A stretch of DNA of 64,000 bases from Polynucleobacter sp. UK-Kesae-W10 (GTDB lineage Bacteria; Pseudomonadota; Gammaproteobacteria; Burkholderiales; Burkholderiaceae): positions 124,001-188,000 of the forward strand of contig NZ_JACVQB010000002.1 in the NCBI RefSeq assembly GCF_018881575.1. The letters run 5' to 3'. The notes beneath the pieces are model-generated. The model saw nothing but the letters and a program-made list of their open reading frames with translations. It made no database searches and was not told the DNA's origin. Each line of letters starts with the position of its first letter. The first letter of the stretch is position 1. Of the stretch, positions 49,829-58,970 are shown in pieces. The position numbers and the translations under genes were made by a program.

Positions 49829-51376
49829 TTAGCTCATCACCCCAATTTGCCAGGGAACAAACTCATAATCCCCCAATCCTAGAAGCTCGCTCTTTGTGGG
49901 TTCACCAGAAGCGGTTCTGAGGAATAGCTCAAAAATACGATGGCCCATTTCTTGTACGGAAACGGTACCTTCCAAAATTTCCCCGCAATTGATATCCATA
50001 TCCTCGGTGAGGCGCTCATACATAGGAGTATTGGTAGCCAACTTAATGCAGGGTGCAGGCTTCGAGCCAAACATAGAGCCCCGGCCGGTGGTAAAGGCAA
50101 TCAGGTTTGCCCCGCCCGCAATTTGGCCCGTGGCAGATACAGGATCAAATCCTGGGGTATCCATAAAGACAAAACCCTTGGCGGTGACAGGCTCAGCATA
50201 TTTGTAGACTGCCATCAGCGGGCCGGTGCCACCCTTCATAGAAGAGCCGAGTGATTTTTCAAAAATATTGGCTAAGCCTCCGATTTGATTTCCGGGACTC
50301 ACTTGTCCATTAATTTGCACATCCCGACCCACAGAGTATTCATCTTTCCACCAACGAATGCGCTCAATCAGTTTTTCTCCAATCGTTTGATTGGCCGCTC
50401 TACGGGTTAGGGTATGTTCTACGCCATAGATTTCGGGAGTCTCTGACAAAATACCAGTACCTCCATGGCGGGACAAAATATCAATCGCCGCACCTAGTGC
50501 AGGATTGGCGGTAATAGAGGAAAAGCCATCCGAACCGCCGCATTGCAAGCCCACGCAGAGGTGGCTAGCGGAAACAGTTTCGCGTTTGGCTTGATTGGCT
50601 TCAGGAAGTAATTTTTTCACGGCCTCAATACCGGCTTCAATTGTTTTGCGAGTGCCGCCTGACTCTTGCATGATGAAGGTGTGTAGATTCGATCCTTCTT
50701 TCAAGCCCTCTTGCTCCATTAAGCCTTTTAATTGGTTGCGCTCACAGCCCAAGCCGACGATGAGGGCGGCGGCAAGGTTAGGGTGGCGAGCATAACCGGC
50801 CATGGTACGGCGTAGAAGTTCCATGGGCTCTCCACTCATCTCCATACCGCAACCGATGTCATGACTGAAAGCAACTACACCATCGACGTTGGGATAGTCT
50901 TTTAGTCGCTCTGGAGTGAACCAATCAGCAATTTTATTGACAACTGTTGCTGAGCAGTTCACGGTTGAAAGAATGCCGATAAAGTTGCGTGTACCTACTT
51001 TGCCATTGGCCCTGATATAACCTTGAAAGCTTGCACGCTCGGATTCTGGTAGAAGAGTGGTTGGCTTGAATTCACTTGCGTAGGCGTAATCTCGGTCGAA
51101 CTCTCTAAACTCCGTATTATGACTATGCACCATGGTGCCTGCTTCAATATCTACATTGGCGAATCCAACTGTCACGTTGTATTTCAGAATCGGCTCACCC
51201 TGGAGTATTTTTTTCGCAGCAATTTTGTATCCTGCTGGTACTTGACTGCGACTAGTGAAATTCTCGCTAGCCACTTCGGTGCCAATGCCAATATCTACGC
51301 GGGCTACAACAATGTTGTCGTTGGGATGGAGTCGAATAATCGGCCCAATGACGCTTTTTTCTGAGGTTTCAATCAT
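49829..51376 (-). CDS. UxaA family hydrolase/dehydratase (altronate or galactarate type)
   Basis: A 515-residue fused protein: an N-terminal SAF domain (about 12-95, IIRLHPNDNIVVARVDI to TMVHSHNTEF) and the iron-dependent altronase body with NCSATVVNKIADWF, CERNQLKGLMEQEG, CGGSDGFSSITANPALG and ETPEIYGVEHTL. Enzymes of this group dehydrate altronate, galactarate or related sugar acids. Which substrate is used cannot be read from the sequence; no uronate pathway gene is near. It lies 57 bases downstream of the pirin gene on the same strand. Confidence 0.85.
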   Translation of the reverse strand: MIETSEKSVIGPIIRLHPNDNIVVARVDIGIGTEVASENFTSRSQVPAGYKIAAKKILQGEPILKYNVTVGFANVDIEAGTMVHSHNTEFREFDRDYAYASEFKPTTLLPESERASFQGYIRANGKVGTRNFIGILSTVNCSATVVNKIADWFTPERLKDYPNVDGVVAFSHDIGCGMEMSGEPMELLRRTMAGYARHPNLAAALIVGLGCERNQLKGLMEQEGLKEGSNLHTFIMQESGGTRKTIEAGIEAVKKLLPEANQAKRETVSASHLCVGLQCGGSDGFSSITANPALGAAIDILSRHGGTGILSETPEIYGVEHTLTRRAANQTIGEKLIERIRWWKDEYSVGRDVQINGQVSPGNQIGGLANIFEKSLGSSMKGGTGPLMAVYKYAEPVTAKGFVFMDTPGFDPVSATGQIAGGANLIAFTTGRGSMFGSKPAPCIKLATNTPMYERLTEDMDINCGEILEGTVSVQEMGHRIFELFLRTASGEPTKSELLGLGDYEFVPWQIGVMS

Positions 51377-51433
51377 GTCAGTAGCTTATTTAGATGTCAG
51401 TAAGATGATCCTAAGCCTAAATTCCTAAATTCT

Positions 51434-52135
51434 TTAATGACTCAGGTCAAAGAAGAGTACTTCAGCCTCTTTGCCATTGCTTATATTGAGTTCAGTCTCA
51501 TTTTCGATCAGCAGGGCATCCCCACCAGTGAGTGGTTGACCGTTGACGGTCAGATTCCCGCGGATCAAGTGGACATAGGCCTTGCGTTTTGGATCTAAGG
51601 AGAGCTTGGCGGATTCAGTGTCATCGAAAAGCCCGGCATACATCTTCGCATCAGCATGAATTTTGACGGCACCATTCTTACCTTCGGGTGATGCGACAAG
51701 ACGCAATTTGCCACGCTTATCAATCTCGGGGATAGTTAACTGTTCATAACCTGGATCAATTTCTAAAACATTGGGTTCAATCCAGATTTGTAAAAAATGG
51801 GTAGTTTGATCTTTTGCATGATTAAATTCACTATGTGTAACGCCAGTGCCAGCACTCATGCGTTGCACATCACCCGGAGGGATGCCTTTGACGTTGCCCA
51901 TACTGTCCTGATGTGCCAGTTCACCTGAAAGCACATAGCTGATAATTTCCATATTGCGGTGACCATGTTTCCCAAAACCCATTCCTGGAGCCACACGATC
52001 CTCGTTAATGACCCGTAGATTCCCCCAACCCATAAATTTGGGATCGTGATAACCCGCAAAGGAGAAGGAATGAAAGCTTTTTAGCCAGCCGTGATCAGCG
52101 TAGCCACGATCTTGGGATTTTCTCAGTTGTAGCAT
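51434..52135 (-). CDS. pirin family protein (YhhW-like)
   Basis: A 233-residue bicupin. Metal-binding residues are in the first cupin, FGKHGHRNMEIISYVLSGELAHQDSMG and TGVTHSEFNH. YhhW-type pirins can act as quercetin dioxygenases; the physiological substrate is unknown. It precedes the UxaA gene on the same strand and is divergent from the TAXI gene, 77 bases away. Confidence 0.92.
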   Translation of the reverse strand: MLQLRKSQDRGYADHGWLKSFHSFSFAGYHDPKFMGWGNLRVINEDRVAPGMGFGKHGHRNMEIISYVLSGELAHQDSMGNVKGIPPGDVQRMSAGTGVTHSEFNHAKDQTTHFLQIWIEPNVLEIDPGYEQLTIPEIDKRGKLRLVASPEGKNGAVKIHADAKMYAGLFDDTESAKLSLDPKRKAYVHLIRGNLTVNGQPLTGGDALLIENETELNISNGKEAEVLFFDLSH

Positions 52136-52212
52136 GATTTAAGCCTTAAAAAGAGTGTCATCAGATAAGGACATTATCATTAGCTTTTGAGATATTTGCT
52201 GACGGGTAGCAT

Positions 52213-53628
52213 ATGGGAAGCTTCAAACAGAATGTGCAGGAGACCTTTTTAGGTATATCTGAAGCTGTACAAGAGTGGTGGTCAGACTTTACCCAATTTT
52301 TAGAGGAAGCCTGGCCTCTATTGCTGTTGATGCTCGTTATCCTAATGGGAATTTGGTGGTACGCAGATCCTCCGCCTCCTAGGCATGTCGTAATGGCAAC
52401 AGGTTCGCCTGGTGGATCTTATGAGGCGCTTGGAAAAAAGTATGCGGATTACTTTGCCACTAAGGGCGTGGTCTTAGAGCTTGCTGCTACTGAAGGTGCG
52501 CAAGATAACCTCAATCGTTTAATCGATCGAAATGATGCCGTACAGGCTGCCTTTGTTCAAGCTGGTGTAGCGCATCCCAAGAAAGTTAGCGGCATTCAAA
52601 CCTTGGGTGCGATTGCTTATGACCCCATTTGGTTTTTTTATCGCGGCCAAGAGGTCAAGAGTTCTGATTTAGAAGTCATCAGAGGCCACTCAAAGTTTTT
52701 TCATGGAAGAACGGTCTCGATTGGTGTCGAAGGTAGTGGCACTTACGCGCAAGCAACCCATATTCTGAGAGCATCGGGCCTAGACAAAACAAACGTACAG
52801 TTTGTTCATTTGCCCGGTGAAAAGGCGGTTGCAGCCCTCCAAAGTGGTCAAATCGATGGGGCGTTCATAGTGGATTCCTACGAGGCTAATAATGTCCAGA
52901 CTTTGCTGAAAGATCCAAAGCTCCATTTAGTGACTTTTAAGCGTGCGGAAGCCTTCGCTAAAGAGATTCCTTATTTTCATATCCTGTCAGTGCCAGAGGG
53001 CGCGTTTAGCTTGGAGCGCAATTTTCCGAATCAGGATATCAAGCTACTAGCTACTACTACGAATTTATTAATTGATGACCGCATGCATCCTGCGATCCAA
53101 TTTTTGTTTATGGAAGCGGCACGTGACATTAATGGGAAAGCCTCATTCTTTTCAAGAAGAGGAGAGTTCCCTTCTTTTAAAGATTCTCTTTTGCCAGAGA
53201 GTCCTGTAGCAATTCATTACGAAAAAAACAGCTATCCCTTATTGATGGCCTATGTGCCATTTTGGTTAGCGGAATTGATTAACCGTTTGATTTTTATTCT
53301 GCTGCCATTTTGCGTTGTGGCTTATCCACTCTTGCAGGCACTACCGGGTTACCGCAAAAAGCGGATGCAAAATAAAATTATTCGCCTGTACGGCGAACTT
53401 AAGGAATTCGAGCAGCAATTATTGCTTGAGGGGTATAGGCCCGAACAGCGTGATGAGTACTTAAGAAAACTCAATCAATTAGAGTATCAAGCCTTAAATA
53501 TTAAAGTCTCTAAAAGTATGGCCAGTGACTACTACGCCCTCCGTAGCAGTATTGACTATGTACGCAATTGTCTTGATAAGGGTGTGAACCCTTATCAATT
53601 CCAAGAGCCTGTAGACCCCGATCTTTAA
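52213..53628 (+). CDS. membrane-anchored TAXI family solute-binding protein
   Basis: A 471-residue protein. A membrane helix near 34-52 replaces the usual cleavable signal, then the TAXI binding domain (about 60-340) has MATGSPGGSYEALGKKYADYF, SIGVEGSGTYAQATHIL and LQSGQIDGAFIVDSYEA. A second helix (about 350-376, LINRLIFILLPFCVVAYPLLQALPG) is followed by a cytoplasmic tail of about 90 residues with coiled-coil character. Normal TAXI proteins are free in the periplasm and work with a TRAP membrane subunit; none is near, so a sensor or tethered role is possible. Confidence 0.85.
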   Translation: MGSFKQNVQETFLGISEAVQEWWSDFTQFLEEAWPLLLLMLVILMGIWWYADPPPPRHVVMATGSPGGSYEALGKKYADYFATKGVVLELAATEGAQDNLNRLIDRNDAVQAAFVQAGVAHPKKVSGIQTLGAIAYDPIWFFYRGQEVKSSDLEVIRGHSKFFHGRTVSIGVEGSGTYAQATHILRASGLDKTNVQFVHLPGEKAVAALQSGQIDGAFIVDSYEANNVQTLLKDPKLHLVTFKRAEAFAKEIPYFHILSVPEGAFSLERNFPNQDIKLLATTTNLLIDDRMHPAIQFLFMEAARDINGKASFFSRRGEFPSFKDSLLPESPVAIHYEKNSYPLLMAYVPFWLAELINRLIFILLPFCVVAYPLLQALPGYRKKRMQNKIIRLYGELKEFEQQLLLEGYRPEQRDEYLRKLNQLEYQALNIKVSKSMASDYYALRSSIDYVRNCLDKGVNPYQFQEPVDPDL

Positions 53629-53636
53629 AAGTGCGC

Positions 53637-54095
53637 TTATTCGCTCTCGCTATGCCTGCTCGGAAACTTAAACGAAGCGTAGCGCACGACCGCATTGGCT
53701 AAGGCCAAGATCAGGATAGTAATCCCCATAAATAAGATCGCCATGTCAGCTTCATGTTTTGTATTGACCAGATCAATAATTAGGCGAGTGACTGCAGTAA
53801 TAGCCACATAGATCAAAAAGCGAACCGGCATATGGTTGGTCTTAAAGTAAATGCCAACCATGGCGCCAATTTCTAGGTAAATAAATAATAGTAAGAGGTC
53901 TTCAATAGAGGCCGAACCTTTGTTGACCATTCCCAAGAAAGCAACTGCTGCAGACCAGACAGTTGCAGCGCCAATCCCAAATAAGGCAATGCGGTGAAAT
54001 AGTGAAACGAACAGGTTACCAATAGGAACTGTCCACTTCTCAATGGCTTGTTCAATCTTGGTCGCATCTTTTGGTGAAGTCGGGGTCATGCTCAT
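53637..54095 (-). CDS. psiE: PsiE family protein
   Basis: A 152-residue inner membrane protein with four helices and the PsiE pattern EIGAMVGIYFKTNHMPVRFLIYVAITAVTRLIIDL. The family is named for phosphate-starvation induction in E. coli; its function is unknown. The start at 54095 (MSMTPTS) has a second ATG two codons later. It is convergent with the TAXI gene, 8 bases apart. Confidence 0.92.
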   Translation of the reverse strand: MSMTPTSPKDATKIEQAIEKWTVPIGNLFVSLFHRIALFGIGAATVWSAAVAFLGMVNKGSASIEDLLLLFIYLEIGAMVGIYFKTNHMPVRFLIYVAITAVTRLIIDLVNTKHEADMAILFMGITILILALANAVVRYASFKFPSRHSESE

Positions 54096-54154
54096 AAAAC
54101 CTCCAGCGTGCTATTGATGTGTCTCAGTATATTTCTCAATGGCGCTGTGTAAAT

Positions 54155-54184
54155 AAAAAAAGAGGCGCTAAGACCTCTTTTTTT
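54155..54184 (-). terminator. terminator downstream of fccB
   Basis: AAAAAAAGAGG (54155-54165) pairs with CCTCTTTTTTT (54174-54184) around an 8-base loop. On the minus strand it lies 18 bases past the fccB stop, with a T-run there. Confidence 0.85.
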
Positions 54185-54201
54185 AAAAGTGTTGATCTGG
54201 G

Positions 54202-55476
54202 TCAACCCAGCGTATCGGCCCAGATATTGTGTGCCCAGCCCCAGGCATAGACTCCTTCTAGGGTGCTGGGGCCCGGAGAGACGCCGCCAGAACCTGGGGC
54301 GGGTTTAAAGGTTTTTTCGGCGGCGATGTACTGGTGCACGCTTGCCACGTGAATAACTTCTTTGGCATTCACAAAGCTGTAGCAAGTATTTGTTAGTACT
54401 GGTGAGGGGTTTACCTCCCAATCATTGAGCTCCGCAACAATGGCAGCGGCAGCGACTTTGGCGTGTTGATTAGCCATATGCCCTGACTTGGGCATTGCAT
54501 AGGCAACCTGGATGGAGTCGCCAAGCACATGAATGTCTTTTTGTGCAGTGGATTCAAAATTTAAAAAGTTCACGTTGACCCAGCGACCATTAGAGTTGGC
54601 GAGTCCCGTTTTCACAGCAATCTCACCAGCACTCATAGCGGGGAGCAAGTTGAGAACATCTGCTTTGATGTCATCTTGAATTTCAAATTTAATGGTTTTG
54701 GATTTACCATCAACCGCGGTCACATTATGTTTTGGTAAGTACTCCACAATGCCTGGGTATTGTTCTGCCCACACTTTTTTAAATAGTGCACCCTTAGAGA
54801 CCACATCTTGGTTGGCATCCAGAATCAAGACCTTGGATTTGGGTTTGTATTGCTTAAAGTAGCTTGCTACTTGGCAGGCCCGCTCATAAGGGCCAGGAGG
54901 GCAGCGGTAAGGCGCTTCCGGGATGCTGATGGCATAAGTGCCGCCATCGCGCATCGCGGCTAGCTGTCGATGAAGCGCAACAGTTTCTGGCCCTGCCTTC
55001 CAAGCTTGTAATGTTGCACCGGTCTTATTCGCTTGACTCAAACCTTCAATGCTATTCATGAGCAAACTCACGCCAGGGGAAGCAATCACCTTGTCATACG
55101 GCAAGATTTTTCCAGAAGTCAGTTTGACAGTTTTTTTATCTGGATCAATGCTAGCTACGCTATCTTGAATAATCTTGACGCCGTGACGCTTGCTTAGGTT
55201 GTCGTAAGGACTCGTCAACTCTGCTAATGTGCGCGAGCCACCAACAACGAGATTGGACAGCGGACAAGAAATAAAGGATGCATTAGGTTCAATGAGAGTC
55301 ACTCGTGCTGTGTTGTTGGAGAAGAGGCGTAGATACTTGGCGGCAGTCGCACCACCATACCCACCGCCAATCACCACAATCTCCGCCTTTTGGAGATTGG
55401 CACTTGCCTGGCCTGAAAATCCTGCTAGAAGGCCAAGAGCAGCAGTGCTTTGGCCAATAAAATGTCGACGATCCAT
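54202..55476 (-). CDS. fccB: flavocytochrome c sulfide dehydrogenase, flavoprotein subunit
   Basis: A 424-residue exported flavoprotein. The N-terminus MDRRHFIG with a hydrophobic stretch to ASANL is a Tat-like signal. FAD loop VIGGGYGGATAAKYL follows. The two redox cysteines typical of the family are visible, in ISCPLSNLVVGG and in NTCYSFVN near the C-terminus, with the FCSD flavin-binding tail. The enzyme oxidises sulfide to sulfur and passes electrons to a cytochrome c; related proteins act in sulfite or thiosulfate systems. The cytochrome subunit gene lies 11 bases upstream in the same operon. Confidence 0.9.
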   Translation of the reverse strand: MDRRHFIGQSTAALGLLAGFSGQASANLQKAEIVVIGGGYGGATAAKYLRLFSNNTARVTLIEPNASFISCPLSNLVVGGSRTLAELTSPYDNLSKRHGVKIIQDSVASIDPDKKTVKLTSGKILPYDKVIASPGVSLLMNSIEGLSQANKTGATLQAWKAGPETVALHRQLAAMRDGGTYAISIPEAPYRCPPGPYERACQVASYFKQYKPKSKVLILDANQDVVSKGALFKKVWAEQYPGIVEYLPKHNVTAVDGKSKTIKFEIQDDIKADVLNLLPAMSAGEIAVKTGLANSNGRWVNVNFLNFESTAQKDIHVLGDSIQVAYAMPKSGHMANQHAKVAAAAIVAELNDWEVNPSPVLTNTCYSFVNAKEVIHVASVHQYIAAEKTFKPAPGSGGVSPGPSTLEGVYAWGWAHNIWADTLG

Positions 55477-55487
55477 GATGCGCTTCC

Positions 55488-55814
55488 TTATTTCTTGCCA
55501 AGTTGTTGAGCGATAATTTCTAATTGCTCGTCAGAGTAGCCTTTGGCTAATTGCGGCATGATGGTTCCCTCACGGGTGCCTGATTTGAAAGCTTTTAGTT
55601 GACCCAGCATCTGCTCGCTACTCAGTTCATTGATGAGTGGCATGCCTCCATTCACCACACCTTTACCATCGGTACCGTGACAGTTCGCGCAGGTTGCTGC
55701 TAGGCCGCGCTGATAGAGCGCAGTAGCGTCCCTTGTTTGAGCGCTGCTCATTGCCGAGAGAGTACTCAAGGCAAGCCCTAAAGCTAGGGTAGGCGCAATA
55801 ATGGTTGCTCGCAT
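55488..55814 (-). CDS. fccA: monohaem cytochrome c, FCSD electron acceptor subunit
   Basis: A 108-residue precursor with a signal peptide ending near SSAQT. The haem site is CANCH, and the axial Met is in GTIMPQLAKGY. I choose ATG 55814, because GAGGA lies 8 bases before it; two other ATGs sit up to five codons earlier. It has one haem, unlike the dihaem FccA of Allochromatium. It directly precedes fccB, so it is the likely electron acceptor. Confidence 0.88.
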   Translation of the reverse strand: MRATIIAPTLALGLALSTLSAMSSAQTRDATALYQRGLAATCANCHGTDGKGVVNGGMPLINELSSEQMLGQLKAFKSGTREGTIMPQLAKGYSDEQLEIIAQQLGKK

Positions 55815-56007
55815 GTAAATCATCCTCATACTGATTAAGGCAGCGCTAGAAGGGTAGCCTGCATATATTTTTCTCTTGCACTATCTTAAACAAGAAGCTT
55901 TGAAAAAGCAGGGTCTGATTCACAAGATTTTCCGATAACTACAGTAGCAAAACTCGATTAAGCGGCATTTCCTGGGTTTTGGGGTGTAAGCCCTATAAAC
56001 TATAGGC

Positions 56008-57729
56008 ATGCGCGGTTCATATACCCTTCGATACGCACTGCTGACCCTAGTGTTAGCGGTTTTTAGCTATCTTTATGGATTGGATAGTCGATTTGCCCCT
56101 AAAAATGGCGATGAGTATCCCTATATGCATATTGTCCGAATGACGGCTGATGCTGGTCATTGGTTACCGCTGCAGTCACAAATGGACGGCATTAAAAATA
56201 CTAAGCCGCCACTCATTTTTTGGCAGGGTATTGCCAGTACTTCTTGGGCAAGCGAATGGTCGCTAGTGCATCTGCGTTGGCCCAGTGTTTTGTATACAGC
56301 GCTAACAGCCTTCTGTTTGTTTTTAGCTGTACGTCGCTTTAGCGGTAAAACCCAAACTGGAATATTGGCGGCTTTAGTTTGGCTTTCATTTTTTGCGACC
56401 TATCGATATGGTCGGCCATTCTTAACCGATCCACCCGAAGTGTTTTGGTTGAGCCTGCCTTTCCTGGCAATCTTGTATTGGGGTAAAAATGCCTTTGACT
56501 CCAAATGCTTTTTTCCTGTATTTGCAGGCATCTGTTTTGGATTGGCACTCTTTGCTAAATCCTTTGCCTATATTGCACCAGCCACTTTAGCGCTTGGCTT
56601 GTACTACTGGCATTGGCGAGAGTGGCGTCTTTCACAAGTGCTAGTGCGTGATGCTTATAAATTGGTGATCGCTGGGGTATTAGCCTTGGCAGTCTTTGCT
56701 CTTTGGTTTGCCTTGGACCCACAGCCTGAGGCTGTTTGGCGGGAGTTTGTGCTGGGCGAGAACGCTGGTAAGTTTTCTGCGCGCTCTTCGAACTATTTGC
56801 TAGATCTTGTGAAGGGCGGGGACAGTATTTGGATGCTGTTGTTAACCACCTTAGCAAATGCTGGCTTATTCACTTTTGTTTTATTGGCTACTTTGTTGCA
56901 ATGTTGGCGCGAGCGTCGTTTCTTATCCTCTGAAGAGATCTTCTTGTTTTTATGGATCGCAGCTTTTTTACTGATCTTTAGTCTGCCAAGTCAACGCTCA
57001 GGAAGATATCTCTTGCCTGTCATGCCAGCATTTGCCGCTTTGATCGCTTTGCATTGGGAGCGCTTGCCCTTATGGGGCTTCAGGATTGCTTTAGTATTGC
57101 AGGGCCTCATCCTTGCGCTCTTATTGTGGATCGGTATTCATTTGCAACTTTCTAGCGCTATGGGAAGTGTGGGGCCGTGGATCTATAGTTATATCCATTG
57201 GGTATTGATGGCTGTTGCAGTGGCAACAGTGCTTCTGGGATTGATAAGACAGTCCCAATGCAAACCGGCAGCGCTCGCAGCCTGCTTTTTGGTTTATTGC
57301 GCACTAGCCAGCAGCCTCAGCCCCCTTGAGGGCGCATTAGGACGCTTCTCAGCGCAAACGATTGCTCAGCTTCAGGGTAAGGATGTGTGGATTCCTTGTG
57401 ACTACAGAGCAAAAGACGAGGAATATCGCTTGCTCTTGCCCGGCGCTCAATTGCATGGCTATCTTGCAAAAGACGCAGGTGAAGTGGAGTACTTAAGCGC
57501 TACTTATCCTTTGGTAGCAGTGCAGGCACCATTTGGAGCTGATCTGAACTTATGTGAAAACTGTCAGATTGTGGGGCAACGTATGGAAATGCGCGCCCGT
57601 CATTCAGATCAAGAAATTCGTGAGATGTTACGGGGTCATATTGGCGAACATTTATTTGCCATGGAGTATTTAATTACTACGCCAGTCTCTAATCCTGATT
57701 TGCTCAATGTAAAGGATGTCTGTAGATGA
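56008..57729 (+). CDS. GT39/ArnT-like membrane glycosyltransferase
   Basis: A 573-residue inner membrane protein with about 12 helices. The first periplasmic loop has the acidic pair D35-E36 (KNGDEYPYMHI) that is catalytic in GT39/GT83 enzymes, and KNTKPPLIFWQ matches the ArnT family (PPL motif). Such enzymes move a sugar from a lipid carrier to lipid A, protein or glycan on the periplasmic side. The C-terminal periplasmic part is about 130 residues. It opens a three-gene operon with ATGA overlaps. The acceptor and sugar are unknown; no arn genes are near. Confidence 0.83.
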   Translation: MRGSYTLRYALLTLVLAVFSYLYGLDSRFAPKNGDEYPYMHIVRMTADAGHWLPLQSQMDGIKNTKPPLIFWQGIASTSWASEWSLVHLRWPSVLYTALTAFCLFLAVRRFSGKTQTGILAALVWLSFFATYRYGRPFLTDPPEVFWLSLPFLAILYWGKNAFDSKCFFPVFAGICFGLALFAKSFAYIAPATLALGLYYWHWREWRLSQVLVRDAYKLVIAGVLALAVFALWFALDPQPEAVWREFVLGENAGKFSARSSNYLLDLVKGGDSIWMLLLTTLANAGLFTFVLLATLLQCWRERRFLSSEEIFLFLWIAAFLLIFSLPSQRSGRYLLPVMPAFAALIALHWERLPLWGFRIALVLQGLILALLLWIGIHLQLSSAMGSVGPWIYSYIHWVLMAVAVATVLLGLIRQSQCKPAALAACFLVYCALASSLSPLEGALGRFSAQTIAQLQGKDVWIPCDYRAKDEEYRLLLPGAQLHGYLAKDAGEVEYLSATYPLVAVQAPFGADLNLCENCQIVGQRMEMRARHSDQEIREMLRGHIGEHLFAMEYLITTPVSNPDLLNVKDVCR

Positions 57730-58970
57730 GGCGTGTTATTGCCCTATGTTTTTTGCTGCTAGCTGCAGTCATGGGATTTATTCATATTGCCGGTCGACCT
57801 GCGTGGGCACCATTTTTGATAGTGGAGAATGCTGCTGCTAACCCGGATGAAGAGACGCAGCCTGCGGCAAAAGGAAAGGCGCTCTCTAAGCCAGCCGTTC
57901 TCACTCCCCATGCTGATTGGTTGCCCGATACTGGCGCTCCTTCGGTGCACGCCGCCTCTTTAATTGCGCTGAAGGATGGAGGTATTCGTGCATTTTGGTT
58001 TGCGGGAAGTCGAGAGGGCGCTCCCGATGTAGTGATTAATACTTCTGCATTGGATACCAAGACCAATACGTGGACTTTGCCAACCGTTGTGATGGACCGC
58101 GTTACTGCCGAGAAAGGCTTGGCTCGCTACATTGCTAAGTTAGGCAACCCCGTGCCAGCACGTTTGCCCGATGGTCGCTTGCAATTGTTTTTTGTCACGG
58201 TATCGATTGGTGGGTGGGCTGGTAGCTCAATTAGTAGCATGATCTCAGAAGATGATGGTCTTACATGGAGCAAGCCGCAACGCTTGATCACATCACCTCT
58301 ACTCAATCTAAGTACTTTAGTGAAGTCTCCTGCCATCACTTTTGCCGATGGGCACTTAGGTTTGCCGGCTTATCACGAATGGATTGGACGCTTTGGTGAG
58401 TTTTTAAGGCTCGATGTCACACAAGTGATTGATAAACGCCGCATGAGTTCAGGGCGCGGAGCAATTCAGCCTTTGGTATTTGTGGGTGATGCTCAGGATG
58501 CGACTGCATACTTTAGGCAAACCAGAAGTGCGGGGCTGCCAAAACAGATCCCAGTAAGTCACACGCAAAACGCGGGACAATCATGGCAAGCAGCAGGGGA
58601 TCTAGAGATTGCCAATCCGAACTCTGCGGTAGCGGGCCTTGTTTTATCCAATGGCATGCAATTATTAGCGCTCAATGATGTCCAGGCAGGCCGCCATCGT
58701 TTGGTATTGATGATGAGCAATCCCAAAATAGGCCAATGGCACACTATTGAGGTTCTAGAAAATGATGAAGCATTGCCTGATGAGCAGCGCAAAGAGTATT
58801 CATATCCATACTTGCTGACTGACGATAGCGGAGATGTGCACCTCGTCTATACCTGGAACCGTACGAAGATCCGGCATTACCATTTTTCTAAGCCATGGCT
58901 AGCGCAGGCTCTGAGTCAATTACCGCAAGCGGGTACTAATGCCAACCCACAATCTGAGGGCGCACAATGA
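57726..58970 (+). CDS. BNR/sialidase-like exported protein
   Basis: A 414-residue protein with an N-terminal signal anchor (about 1-20) and a beta-propeller body of BNR_2 type: SEDDGLTWSKPQRL, SHTQNAGQSWQAAGDLEI, and the characteristic EYSYPYLLTDDSGDVHLVYTWNRTKIRH. The family includes sialidases and plant/bacterial homologues of unknown activity. It overlaps both neighbours by four bases, so it works with the glycosyltransferase, perhaps trimming or sensing the sugar it adds. The catalytic set of true sialidases (Arg triad, Tyr/Glu) cannot be confirmed by eye. Confidence 0.78.
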   Translation: MRRVIALCFLLLAAVMGFIHIAGRPAWAPFLIVENAAANPDEETQPAAKGKALSKPAVLTPHADWLPDTGAPSVHAASLIALKDGGIRAFWFAGSREGAPDVVINTSALDTKTNTWTLPTVVMDRVTAEKGLARYIAKLGNPVPARLPDGRLQLFFVTVSIGGWAGSSISSMISEDDGLTWSKPQRLITSPLLNLSTLVKSPAITFADGHLGLPAYHEWIGRFGEFLRLDVTQVIDKRRMSSGRGAIQPLVFVGDAQDATAYFRQTRSAGLPKQIPVSHTQNAGQSWQAAGDLEIANPNSAVAGLVLSNGMQLLALNDVQAGRHRLVLMMSNPKIGQWHTIEVLENDEALPDEQRKEYSYPYLLTDDSGDVHLVYTWNRTKIRHYHFSKPWLAQALSQLPQAGTNANPQSEGAQ

